Source of the DNA: Mucilaginibacter sp. OK283
GTDB taxonomy: Bacteria > Bacteroidota > Bacteroidia > Sphingobacteriales > Sphingobacteriaceae
Assembly (NCBI RefSeq): GCF_900110415.1
Contig: NZ_FODR01000013.1
Location: 124,001-188,000 of the forward strand
Direction: 5' to 3'
Length of the DNA: 64,000 nucleotides
The notes beneath the pieces were generated by a model. The model did not search any database. It had not been told where the DNA came from and saw only the letters and a program-made list of their open reading frames with translations. Position 1 is the first letter of the stretch; each line of letters begins with the position of its first letter. The position numbers and the translations under genes were made by a program. Shown piece by piece: positions 28,601 to 34,581 of this stretch.

Positions 28601-29239
28601 GTTAGGTTAACCGATCCTGATGGAAAAGCACCGTGTTGTGGAACGGTTGCCCAAGGTTGGGAAGAACCCGCGGCGTATGCAGCATATTCTGCGCTAACCG
28701 CTGCTACCGTTACTGGAGCGGCGTATATTACAATCAAAATTATTACACATCCGCAAAATTCGGATGGTACTCCTGTAATGCAGCGTGACGAAAATTTACG
28801 AGCACCGATATTACAAGGTGCCAGCAACAAAAACAAACTGCCGGATGAAGCCATACCTAATACAGTAGTTACAAATAAGCCAGGGACAACATCAAAAGTA
28901 TATGGCCCTGACGGGCGGGTGCAAAAAGAACACAATAAAGGCCATCCGGAAGTTCATACGCCTCCTAATGAAAAGAAAGACCATGTTCATGATCGTATGC
29001 CTAATCCCAATCCCGGAAACTTAAATAAAACAAAAAGGATGAAAGGAAGGCCTCCTAAACCAAATGAGCTACAAAAAGACAAAGCAAAAGCTGAAAGAAG
29101 ACAAGAAGAGCAAAAACAAAAAAGCAGCGGTGGTGGAAGTAATAATAGTGGAGGTAGTAGCGGTGGAAGTAGCAATAGTGGAGGTAGTAGCGGTGGAAGT
29201 AGCAATAGTGGAGGTAGTAGCGGTGGAAGTAGCAATTAG
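25655..29239 (+). CDS. RHS repeat-associated core protein with variable C-terminal tip (putative polymorphic toxin)
   Basis: About 1194 residues. ATG 25655 (MTLIYHLKKGLLFF...AAGAQ) gives a signal peptide and is preferred; an upstream GTG at 25604 overlaps the previous stop. A DUF6443-type N-terminal domain (EYDDGLGRSLQTVQQ, YDREDKRYLPYP) is followed by YD repeats. The RHS core follows at about residue 945 (YYDYGARFYDPAVGRWTAVDPL, then SPYGYVFDNPVRLTDPDGK). This core is the usual boundary after which toxin tips are exchanged. The tip has a hydrophobic helix (AYSALTAATVTGAAYI), then a His-rich basic region (KEHNKGHPEVHTPP, DHVHDRMPNPNP), then Gly/Ser repeats. Its activity is unknown; a nuclease is a guess from the histidines and basic residues. 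Confidence 0.85.
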   Translation: MTLIYHLKKGLLFFTGALLIPLAAGAQTTSQNYVRTRAPRLKVPTVTKLDALTPTKDSVQTTIEYDDGLGRSLQTVQQRASFGGNDVIQPFSYDGYDREDKRYLPYPSTSTSYGSYRSDALNSGAGVNAFYNPGGTATVDGKQSNGIVLTPYPFAQTGFEASPLGRVIEQGAAGTAWRIQGTAAEESSNHTQRSSVTTNDQAAFNTSNVTSNAGSHKVALYTARINADGSRSLLRTGNTATYVNGQLDIAINRDENWIPTDKCFGTTETFKDKEGQVVLKRTYNIKGSAAQMLSTYYVYDERNQLSFVLPPGASPDTSGVAISQAVLDSKCYQYRYDGRGRLTMKKVPGKGWDLMVYNKLDQVVGTQDSVQRMKAPQEWTVTKYDAFGRQVVTGIYQHPGSTAGTNNQAVVQALVAGVSTYWETPVTTGNGYTSAAWPLTVTTVLGVVYFDTYTGIPNFPTAYVVTGNTTHTAGLVTAAKTLVLNTTADYLWTVNYYDEEGKMVRAFKQHYLGGSSSLNQYNYDDVSTKYNFVQQPVKVTRTHYMKNAGGTAGTPILTSTDSLVYDHVGRKLKTLNTLKDGTNTAQAQVTVVNNIYNEIGQLKQKRLHSLNGTTFLQNVDYRYNARGWVTNVNNGALSNDPLTSTDANDQFGMDLKYDDAAIPQYNGNIGSAKTLTGALSGTTLPALTYNYKYDKLNRIVNAISTTAIPNDNFYNENFSYDVMGNMVRLNRYDNSNGVRTVIDSLSFGYVSGNKVDRIDDVVTGGTIGFFEAVKQAGEYTYDGNGNQLTDLNKGITQAYNILNLPQTVIKSGVSVAYIYDASGQKLRKLSTSGSITTITEYIGGIQYEYTGTTPVLSFIQTEEGRARKSGSVYKYEHDLKDHLGDTRITLTWNLSDATQMTPVISQRNDYYAFGYTIQSLANVTSPQNNYLYNHKELQTETGYYDYGARFYDPAVGRWTAVDPLVEDGQESTSPYGYVFDNPVRLTDPDGKAPCCGTVAQGWEEPAAYAAYSALTAATVTGAAYITIKIITHPQNSDGTPVMQRDENLRAPILQGASNKNKLPDEAIPNTVVTNKPGTTSKVYGPDGRVQKEHNKGHPEVHTPPNEKKDHVHDRMPNPNPGNLNKTKRMKGRPPKPNELQKDKAKAERRQEEQKQKSSGGGSNNSGGSSGGSSNSGGSSGGSSNSGGSSGGSSN
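29131..29236 (+). repeat. 30-bp tandem repeat at the 3' end of the RHS tip
   Basis: Two identical 30-bp units (29161-29190, 29191-29220; GGTGGAAGTAGC then AATAGTGGAGGTAGTAG) are preceded by a copy with three differences (29131-29160) and followed by a partial copy ending at the stop codon. They encode GGSSNSGGSS decapeptides. Unit identity suggests recent expansion by slippage. Confidence 0.95.
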
Positions 29240-29267
29240 CATTAATAATTTAAATAGATAAAACTAA

Positions 29268-29645
29268 ATGGAATTTATAGGAAAAGATCATTCTCTGTTT
29301 GAGAAATTGAATAAAATATACATTGTAAGTTCCTCAATTAGGAGGTTTAACATATTCACCGCTGAAGATGATAATCTTGTTGTGGAAGTTGAGTTTAAGC
29401 TGCTTTACGATCTGGGTGCCATTTTAAAGTTGAGATTTCTGGGGATAAAAGAATATTCGTTTTATTGGAGTTCCATATATCACTTTTACAACGTGGAAAC
29501 TTATACGCTTATTAAGAAAGACAATCTTTTTTATATTTGTTTTGATCCGGAAGATGAATCCTCGCTAGACATTTTAGAAGGTGATCAGAACTTTATTCTA
29601 TTTACTGGCTTTGAAGGATATATAGATCGTAAATCAGTAGTATGA
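29268..29645 (+). CDS. Probable immunity protein for the RHS tip
   Basis: 125 residues, acidic, AT-rich, with no signal or membrane helix: a cytoplasmic protein placed 28 bases after the RHS stop, where cognate immunity genes lie. Distinctive strings are DNLVVEVEFKLLYDLG, LKLRFLGIKEYSFYWSS and FYICFDPEDESSLDILEG, suggesting an alpha/beta fold. I do not recognise a named Imm family. The function is inferred from position, base composition and size. Confidence 0.6.
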   Translation: MEFIGKDHSLFEKLNKIYIVSSSIRRFNIFTAEDDNLVVEVEFKLLYDLGAILKLRFLGIKEYSFYWSSIYHFYNVETYTLIKKDNLFYICFDPEDESSLDILEGDQNFILFTGFEGYIDRKSVV

Positions 29646-29685
29646 ATATGAAAGTATCGTCGGCTACCGTAAGGTCTTGTCGCTG

Positions 29686-29708
29686 CCGCAAGCCTCTTGG
29701 CTTGTGCG
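29686..29708. repeat. Hairpin repeat 'CCGCAAGCC', copy 1
   Basis: CCGCAAGCC-TCTT-GGCTTGTGCG forms a stem-loop preceded by GCTACCGTAAG...CGCTG. Copies 2 (29886-29907) and 3 (30369-30390) have the same layout. Confidence 0.75.
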
Positions 29709-29709
29709 T

Positions 29710-29838
29710 CCGCTGATAGGTAAACGCCATGCTAAGTAACGAATATGCCAAACCCGGATGCGTAATTCATCCGGCTGTTTTTGTATCCCGGCAGTTCGCG
29801 TAAAGGATGAAACGGACACCGGCCAGGTGGCTAACACC
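29710..29838 (+). repeat. Copy L of a 128-bp duplication flanking the XRE gene
   Basis: Starts CCGCTGATAGGTAAACGCC and aligns almost without gaps to 30392-30519. Shared are ATGCTAAGTAA, GAATATGC, ACCCGGATG, a hairpin (CCGGATG-CGTAATT-CATCCGG) followed by GTTTTTGTAT, GCAGTTCGCGTAAAGGAT and AAACGGA-ACCGGCC. The internal hairpin plus T run looks like a terminator in both copies. Confidence 0.85.
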
Positions 29839-29853
29839 AGCTACCGCAAGCGT

Positions 29854-29907
29854 TTGTCCCCAGCTACCGCAAGCGTTTGTCGCTGCCGCAAGCCTCCGGG
29901 CTTGTGG
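29854..29907 (+). repeat. Hairpin repeat unit, copy 2
   Basis: TTGTCCCCAGCTACCGCAAG (29854-29873) is identical to 30341-30360 and is followed by GCGTTTGTCGCTG and the hairpin CCGCAAGCC-TCCG-GGCTTGTGG (29886-29907). It is preceded by another AGCTACCGCAAGCGTTTGTC unit, so part of it is tandem. Confidence 0.8.
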
Positions 29908-29961
29908 TACGCATGCAAGGCAGGGTGCTTGTTGGATAATATAAAGCTGTAGAATAAACAG

Positions 29962-29992
29962 AGCCTGGCCGTGATGCCGGGCTTTGTTGTTT
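29962..29992 (+). terminator. Terminator after the RHS/immunity transcript
   Basis: AGCCTGGC-CGTGAT-GCCGGGCT pairs through G-C and one G-T and is followed by TTGTTGTTTT. It lies just before the convergent XRE gene's stop. Confidence 0.65.
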
Positions 29993-30453
29993 TAAAGTGC
30001 GGCTACATTCTTCTGAAAGAAGTCTTTAAACTTCTTCTTCGTGAGCATGGTATCGATCATCTTAAAGATCATAGACTTATCATCCGGATCGAGTTCCTGG
30101 ATCAGCTTTATTTGCTCAACGGTCGTTTTATCTTCTACGGTTACTTCGTGGGGCATGCTGCTTTCCATGTTCACCAGTTCATCAAGGGTGATATTAAAGT
30201 ACTGGGCAACCTTATTAAGAGCGACAACGGAAAGTTCACGCTGCCCGCTTTCTACTTTAGAATAATTAGAGCGGTGCATACTCACCAGGTCGGCGATCTG
30301 CTGTTGTGTTAAACTCTTTTCCTCTCTAATACGCTTAATATTGTCCCCAGCTACCGCAAGCTCCGCTGCCGCAAGGCTCCAGCCTTGTGGCCCGCTGATA
30401 GGTAAACGCCATGCTAAGTAATGAATATGCAACACCCGGATGTTTAATTTCAC
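29992..30453 (-). CDS. XRE-family helix-turn-helix regulator with repeat-derived 5' end
   Basis: The conserved part starts about codon 36 (GDNIKRIREEKSLTQQQIADL) and carries a complete HTH (SLTQQQIADLVSMHRSNYSKVESGQRE). A C-terminal region follows (VTVEDKTTVEQIKLIQELD) that is common in Sphingobacteriaceae XRE proteins. The residues before GDN are translated from repeat DNA (GPQGWSLAAAELAVA), and no ATG exists in frame; the first candidate starts are GTG 30453 and GTG 30435 inside the repeat. Either the repeat supplies a start or the gene is 5'-truncated. Convergent with the RHS locus, it may regulate it, but that is inference. Confidence 0.65.
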   Translation of the reverse strand: MKLNIRVLHIHYLAWRLPISGPQGWSLAAAELAVAGDNIKRIREEKSLTQQQIADLVSMHRSNYSKVESGQRELSVVALNKVAQYFNITLDELVNMESSMPHEVTVEDKTTVEQIKLIQELDPDDKSMIFKMIDTMLTKKKFKDFFQKNVAAL

Positions 30454-30519
30454 CCGGGTGTTTTTGTATACCCGCAGTTCGCGTAAAGGATAGAAACGGA
30501 TACCGGCCCGTGGCCTAAC
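30341..30519 (+). repeat. Copy R: hairpin unit 3 plus the 128-bp duplication
   Basis: TTGTCCCCAGCTACCGCAAG is followed by hairpin CCGCAAGGC-TCCA-GCCTTGTGG (30369-30390) and then 30392-30519, the partner of 29710-29838. The terminator-like hairpin here is AACACCCGG...CCGGGTGTT followed by TTTT. The left end forms codons of the XRE frame. Confidence 0.85.
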
Positions 30520-30590
30520 GCCTGTGCTGTATGAGTGTATAGCCTGGCGCCGCTTCTACCGGCGGCGTACGCCATGATTTAAGTCAAAAA
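30478..30590 (-). repeat. Dispersed repeat 'CTCATACnnCACAG...CCGGTATCCG', copy C
   Basis: Read on the minus strand it contains CTATACACTCATACAGCACAG, GTTAGGCC and GGGCCGGTATCCGTTTCTATC, matching copies A (20766) and B (39633). It is continuous with copy R of the local duplication. Confidence 0.8.
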
Positions 30591-30820
30591 ATAAAAGTCA
30601 AAAATGCGCGAACCTCACTATTCAAAATCTCCAGGCTTCGAATCACTATGCCCGTAGCTTAAGGGATGCTTAAAGCAACCGATAATCTTCGCTCCGATAA
30701 ATCAGAGCTTACGCGATCCGGATACATCACTGTACTCGGTTTCAAAAATCCAACTCACCAAGGGGTAGTTGCTTCCCGAAACCCTCAGGGTCGTTTTACA
30801 AAGAGACCCGAGGGGACGTA

Positions 30821-30900
30821 AATGACTAATGACAGCGCAGCGAAATGACCAATGACAAGCGAAGCGCCAATGACCAACAACAGCGAAGCGAAATGACTAA
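30821..30900. repeat. Degenerate short tandem repeat
   Basis: The phrase AATGACnAATGACA-GCGAAGCG recurs three to four times (AATGACTAATGACAGCGCAGCG, AATGACCAATGACAAGCGAAGCG, CAATGACCAACAACAGCGAAGCG), ending AAATGACTAAG. No coding function is seen. Confidence 0.75.
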
Positions 30901-30904
30901 GGAA

Positions 30905-30936
30905 TTGCATCATTCATCCTGATAAATGTATATTTG
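30905..30936 (+). promoter_or_regulatory. Promoter of the YCII/AlkD operon
   Basis: TTG at 30905-30907 and TATATTTG at 30929-30936 are separated by 21 bases and match the Bacteroidota -33/-7 pair, 20 bases before the ATG at 30957. Confidence 0.5.
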
Positions 30937-30956
30937 ATAAACCAACAAACCCTTAC

Positions 30957-31421
30957 ATGAAAAAGCTTATCCTCATCATTACCATGGCTACGTTAAGTGT
31001 CAATTGTCTTGCTCAAAAACAAACTAAACCGGTTTACGATGCTGCACTTGCCAAAAAACTGGGCGCCGATAAATATGGGATGAAAAAGTATATTATGGCT
31101 TTTTTAAAGGAAGGGCCAACCCGTTTAACAGATTCGGCAGCGCGCATGCAATTGCAAATGGCCCATTTAAAAAACATATCCAAACTGGCCGATGAAGGCA
31201 AATTAGTGGTTGCCGGTCCTTTTTTGGATGATCAGCCTATCAAAGGCATCTTCATTTTCAATGTAGCAACCATTGAAGAAGCAAAAACCCTTACCGAAAC
31301 CGACCCGGCAATAAAAGCCGGTTCGTTAATAATGGAATTGCACCCGTTTTATTGTTCGGCTGCCTTAATGGAAGTGGTAAAAATTCACCACACACTTGAG
31401 AACGCGAACTTTACCGATTAA
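30957..31421 (+). CDS. Exported YCII-related protein
   Basis: 154 residues with a signal peptide (MKKLILIITMATLSVNCLA) and a YCII-type ferredoxin-like domain (MKKYIMAFLKEGP, LQMAHLKNISKLADEGKLVVAGPF, GIFIFNVATIEEAKTL, MELHPFY). YCII proteins are normally cytoplasmic with a His-Asp pair; here the His in QMAHLKN is present. Export makes this a minority form. Four bases separate its stop from the AlkD-like start, so the two form an operon. Confidence 0.8.
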   Translation: MKKLILIITMATLSVNCLAQKQTKPVYDAALAKKLGADKYGMKKYIMAFLKEGPTRLTDSAARMQLQMAHLKNISKLADEGKLVVAGPFLDDQPIKGIFIFNVATIEEAKTLTETDPAIKAGSLIMELHPFYCSAALMEVVKIHHTLENANFTD

Positions 31422-31425
31422 GGCA

Positions 31426-32109
31426 ATGCAGGCTGACGAAATTATAGAACTACTTAAGCAACAGGCCAACCCAACCTATCTTACCGGTATGCAGCGTTTT
31501 GGTATAGACAGTTCCAGGGCTCTTGGCGTTAAACTCCCTGCTGTACGCAAATTGGCTAAAGGGTTAAAAAAAGACCACTTGCTTGCACAGCAACTCTGGG
31601 ATACCGGCATTCATGAGGCGCGAATTATGGCCTCGCTGGTTGACGACCCGGCATGCGTTACCGAACAACAAATAGATAGCTGGACAAAAGATTTTTATTC
31701 GTGGGACCTGTGCGACCAGGTATGCGGAAACCTTTTTGACCGGACATCTTTTGCTGTTGCCAAGGCCATTGAGTTTAGCGCCCGGGAAGAAGAGTTTGTT
31801 AAACGCGCGGGTTTTGTTTTAATGGCCGAATACGCTGTACATAGCAAAAAAGCCGCCGACGATATCTTTATACCTTTTTTTGCCATTATGGAGCGTGAGG
31901 CCTGGGACAGCCGCAATTTTGTTAAAAAGGCCATAAACTGGGCCCTGCGACAAATAGGAAAAAGAAACAGCACGTTAAAAGCCGTGGCAATTGCCGCCGC
32001 CAACCGTATTGCAAATCAAAATTACAAATCGGCCAAATGGATTGCCTCCAATGCCCTGGCCGAGTTGATAATTGATAAAAATTCTTTAAAAAAATATAAA
32101 CCCTCATAA
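31426..32109 (+). CDS. DNA alkylation repair (AlkD-like) protein
   Basis: About 227 residues of HEAT-like helical repeats of the AlkC/AlkD DNA glycosylase family. Members remove N3- and N7-alkylated purines without base flipping. Recognisable parts are QRFGIDSSRALGVKLPAVRKLAKGL, ARIMASLVDDPA, DFYSWDLCDQVCGNL, AWDSRNFVKKAINWALRQIGKR and a C-terminal ASNALAELI. The ATG at 31426 is chosen over an upstream TTG because it follows the previous stop by four bases and matches the family start. The Trp-Asp (YSWDLCD) and Arg regions expected for the pocket are present. Confidence 0.85.
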   Translation: MQADEIIELLKQQANPTYLTGMQRFGIDSSRALGVKLPAVRKLAKGLKKDHLLAQQLWDTGIHEARIMASLVDDPACVTEQQIDSWTKDFYSWDLCDQVCGNLFDRTSFAVAKAIEFSAREEEFVKRAGFVLMAEYAVHSKKAADDIFIPFFAIMEREAWDSRNFVKKAINWALRQIGKRNSTLKAVAIAAANRIANQNYKSAKWIASNALAELIIDKNSLKKYKPS

Positions 32110-32518
32110 AAAACAGGACATAAGCCTAAAAACCGGCCATTCTTTCGGTTTTTTGCGATAATTTTTATTATTTATTAAAAATTTCAGGCCAGCAAAGTAT
32201 TATCGCATTCCATTTTAGCGTTTAAAGTGCAAAAAATACACTTCCCGTTACCGTTAAAGGAGGTTATTTAACAATATCTCCCTTATAAATACCTGAATTT
32301 CCGGTGCGCAATTTTTATTTTGTAATTATCAGTATCAGAGTGATTTATATGATACCAAATACTATATTTGAAATCCCATAATTGTTCAAAAAAAATAGTG
32401 GTTTGGTTAAACGTAAACAACCAAAGGTTGTAAATAAAGTTATTTTATAATTATGGCACATATTTTATTAATAGCATGTTGCATTAACTAAATAAAGGGG
32501 CTATTTTATAGTATTAGT
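32110..32518. other. 409-base AT-rich gap
   Basis: Apart from the terminator at 32127-32154 nothing is recognised. The gap must hold the kinase promoter, but no clear -33/-7 pair is seen. Confidence 0.5.
32127..32154 (+). terminator. Terminator of the YCII/AlkD operon
   Basis: AAAAACCG-GCCATTCTTT-CGGTTTTTT is an inverted repeat ending in a T run, 18 bases after the AlkD stop. Confidence 0.7.
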
Positions 32519-34000
32519 ATGAGTTTTTCTGAAGGGCACAAATTTTCTGACGATAGCAAGCAACACCTTGCCCAAATCATCGATAATATAAATGCCGGCA
32601 TTTGGGAATACAACATTACAACAAAAAACATCAAATGGTCGGTAGGGTTTTACACCGTTTTGGGATACGAGCCGGACGAAATAGAATGTTCGAACCATAT
32701 ATTTTTTGAACATTTACTATATCACCAGGATAAACCTGCTTTTTTAACAGCGCTGAACAACCAACCTTCAACTTCAACCCAACCACTACAAATCAGGCTA
32801 CTCACTAAGCAGTCGGGCTATCATTGGTTTGAGAGTACGGTAAAAAAATACAATGACGAAACCGGGCAAATCATTTACGGATCGATCATTAATATTAACC
32901 AGTATAAACAGGCTCAGATACAGGCGGCGCACAATGATTTAGTTTATAGCGAGGCCCTTAAAATTGCCAAATTGGGCAGTTGGGAGCTGAACGCACTTAC
33001 CATGGGCCTATCTTTATCAAAGCAGTTTTATGATATTTATGAGTTGCAAAACCATGTTAAGCTTTCACTGGATGAGGTTATCAGCTTTTTTGAACCGCCG
33101 CACCGCCCGGTGATTAAAAACGCTATTGACAATGCAATAGAATATTGCCAGCCTTATGACCTGGAATTGCTTTTCCGATCGGCAAAAAACAATGTAATTT
33201 GGGTAAGGGCCAAAGGGATACCCATTATTAATGATTTTGGCAAATGCATTACCATAAGGGGAATTATACAGGATATTGATAATAAAAAACGCAAGAACCT
33301 GGCGTTGGAATCGTCGTTAAATTTATTGACAGACCAAAACAGGCGCCTGCAAAATTTCGCTTACATTGTATCACATAACCTTCGGTCGCATGCAGGCAAT
33401 TTACAGTTCATGGTAACACTACATGATGAAACCGAGCTTCCTGACGACAGGGCCGAAATTTTGTCGCATATTAAATCAATCAGCGATAGCCTAAGTGCTA
33501 CAATTGAGCATTTAAACGAGATAGTTCAAATTCAAACCGAAATTACCAATGAGCGGACGGTGGTTGATTTTGAGACAGTATTTAAAAATATCATATCGGC
33601 ATTAAAAAGCAATATCGACACGCTTGAAGCCACCATAACCTACGATTTTAGTAAATGCCCGCAAATACATTACATCCCGGCTTATATGGAGAGTATTTTA
33701 CAAAATCTGCTCACCAACGCGCTTAAATACAGTTCGCCTGAGCGAAAGCCTCTTATAAAATGCCACACCATAAAAGAACGGAATCATATTTACCTCTTTT
33801 TTGAAGACAATGGTATCGGCATTGATATGGAGCGATACGGCGATAAAATGTTTGGCATGTACAAAACCTTTCATCAAAACCCCGACGCAAAAGGTATTGG
33901 GCTATTTATAACCCGCAACCAGATAGAGGCATTGGGCGGCACTATAAAAGTGGACAGCACCGTAAACATTGGCACAAAATTTACTATTAGGCTGGTATAA
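32519..34000 (+). CDS. PAS-domain sensor histidine kinase
   Basis: 493 residues, soluble. Two PAS domains (about 15-135, NAGIWEYNITTKNIKWS; about 145-260, KLGSWELNALTMGLSLS with a PAC tail TIRGIIQDID) precede the dimerisation helix with H-box YIVSHNLRSHAGN (His about 285). The HATPase domain has the N box LLTNALKYSS, G1 DNGIGID and G2 GIGLFITRNQIEALGG. With no membrane segment, it probably senses an intracellular signal. The response regulator 16 bases downstream is the likely partner. Confidence 0.92.
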   Translation: MSFSEGHKFSDDSKQHLAQIIDNINAGIWEYNITTKNIKWSVGFYTVLGYEPDEIECSNHIFFEHLLYHQDKPAFLTALNNQPSTSTQPLQIRLLTKQSGYHWFESTVKKYNDETGQIIYGSIININQYKQAQIQAAHNDLVYSEALKIAKLGSWELNALTMGLSLSKQFYDIYELQNHVKLSLDEVISFFEPPHRPVIKNAIDNAIEYCQPYDLELLFRSAKNNVIWVRAKGIPIINDFGKCITIRGIIQDIDNKKRKNLALESSLNLLTDQNRRLQNFAYIVSHNLRSHAGNLQFMVTLHDETELPDDRAEILSHIKSISDSLSATIEHLNEIVQIQTEITNERTVVDFETVFKNIISALKSNIDTLEATITYDFSKCPQIHYIPAYMESILQNLLTNALKYSSPERKPLIKCHTIKERNHIYLFFEDNGIGIDMERYGDKMFGMYKTFHQNPDAKGIGLFITRNQIEALGGTIKVDSTVNIGTKFTIRLV

Positions 34001-34016
34001 ATAATACCAATAGCAG

Positions 34017-34463
34017 ATGACAGCAGAGAAGGATCCCGTGGGGGTGTGCTTAATTGACGATGATCAGGTTTATACTTTCGGATTTAAAAAACTAATCAAT
34101 TTAAGGGGGCTTAATAGCCAGGTAATTAATTTTTGCGACGGAAGCCAGGCCATTACCTGGCTAACAAACCCGCATAACAGCCACAATTTACCAGATGTAA
34201 TATTCCTGGATATTAATATGCCCAACATGGATGGCTGGGATTTTATGCGGAAATTTGCGGAAATAAAATCCCAATTGAGCAAAAAAATCACGGTATACAT
34301 GCTCAGCTCATCTATCGACCTGAATGATATTTACCGGGCAAAAAAAATTGCTGATGTAGCAGATTATATTTTTAAGCCGATAAATGAATATCAGCTGCGC
34401 GCAATCATAAACGTACTCCGGGAACAGGATGCTGCTTCAAATATAAGTAAGTATAAAGCTTAA
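34017..34463 (+). CDS. Single-domain response regulator
   Basis: 148 residues, one receiver domain and no output domain. Acidic pocket CLIDDDQ, phosphoacceptor Asp in VIFLDINMPNMDGWDF, Ser in YMLSSSID and Lys in FKPINEYQ. It sits 16 bases after the kinase gene as a pair. Without a DNA-binding domain it probably acts by protein contact or phosphorelay. This receiver type (INMPNMDGWDF) is common in Bacteroidota. Confidence 0.92.
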   Translation: MTAEKDPVGVCLIDDDQVYTFGFKKLINLRGLNSQVINFCDGSQAITWLTNPHNSHNLPDVIFLDINMPNMDGWDFMRKFAEIKSQLSKKITVYMLSSSIDLNDIYRAKKIADVADYIFKPINEYQLRAIINVLREQDAASNISKYKA

Positions 34464-34483
34464 TGATTTACGTATGACATAGA

Positions 34484-34518
34484 ATTCGTATTCGTTGATT
34501 AAATCAACGAATACGAAT
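34484..34518. terminator. 17-bp-arm palindrome between convergent genes
   Basis: ATTCGTATTCGTTGATT, one A, then its exact reverse complement. It lies 20 bases after the response regulator stop and before the convergent manA gene, followed by AATTTTCATTTTTC. It probably ends transcription, though the stem is AT-rich and longer than usual. Confidence 0.6.
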
Positions 34519-34581
34519 AATTTTCATTTTTCAGACAGCTTTTTAGTCTAAAAAGCACTTACTATATTAATATTATGCTTG

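Larger units (their letters stand above)
29646..29991. other. Repeat-rich gap after the immunity gene
   Basis: No gene is seen. The stretch consists of hairpin units, copy L of a 128-bp duplication and a terminator; these are listed separately. Confidence 0.7.
30454..30956. other. 503-base repeat-rich gap
   Basis: No gene is recognised. It holds the right part of copy R, dispersed repeat copy C (30478-30590), a simple repeat (30821-30900) and the promoter of the YCII gene. Confidence 0.7.

Noticed and set aside
28987..29235. Minus-strand frame rich in Leu-Leu-Pro-Pro
   Set aside because: It is the reverse reading of the Gly/Ser-encoding tandem repeat in the RHS gene.
29686..30519. CRISPR-like spacing of repeats
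   Set aside because: Only three hairpin units with very uneven spacing, no uniform spacers and no cas genes.
32110..32518. Possible small RNA or extra gene before the kinase
   Set aside because: Only AT-rich sequence and one terminator; no promoter-terminator pairing or coding signal.
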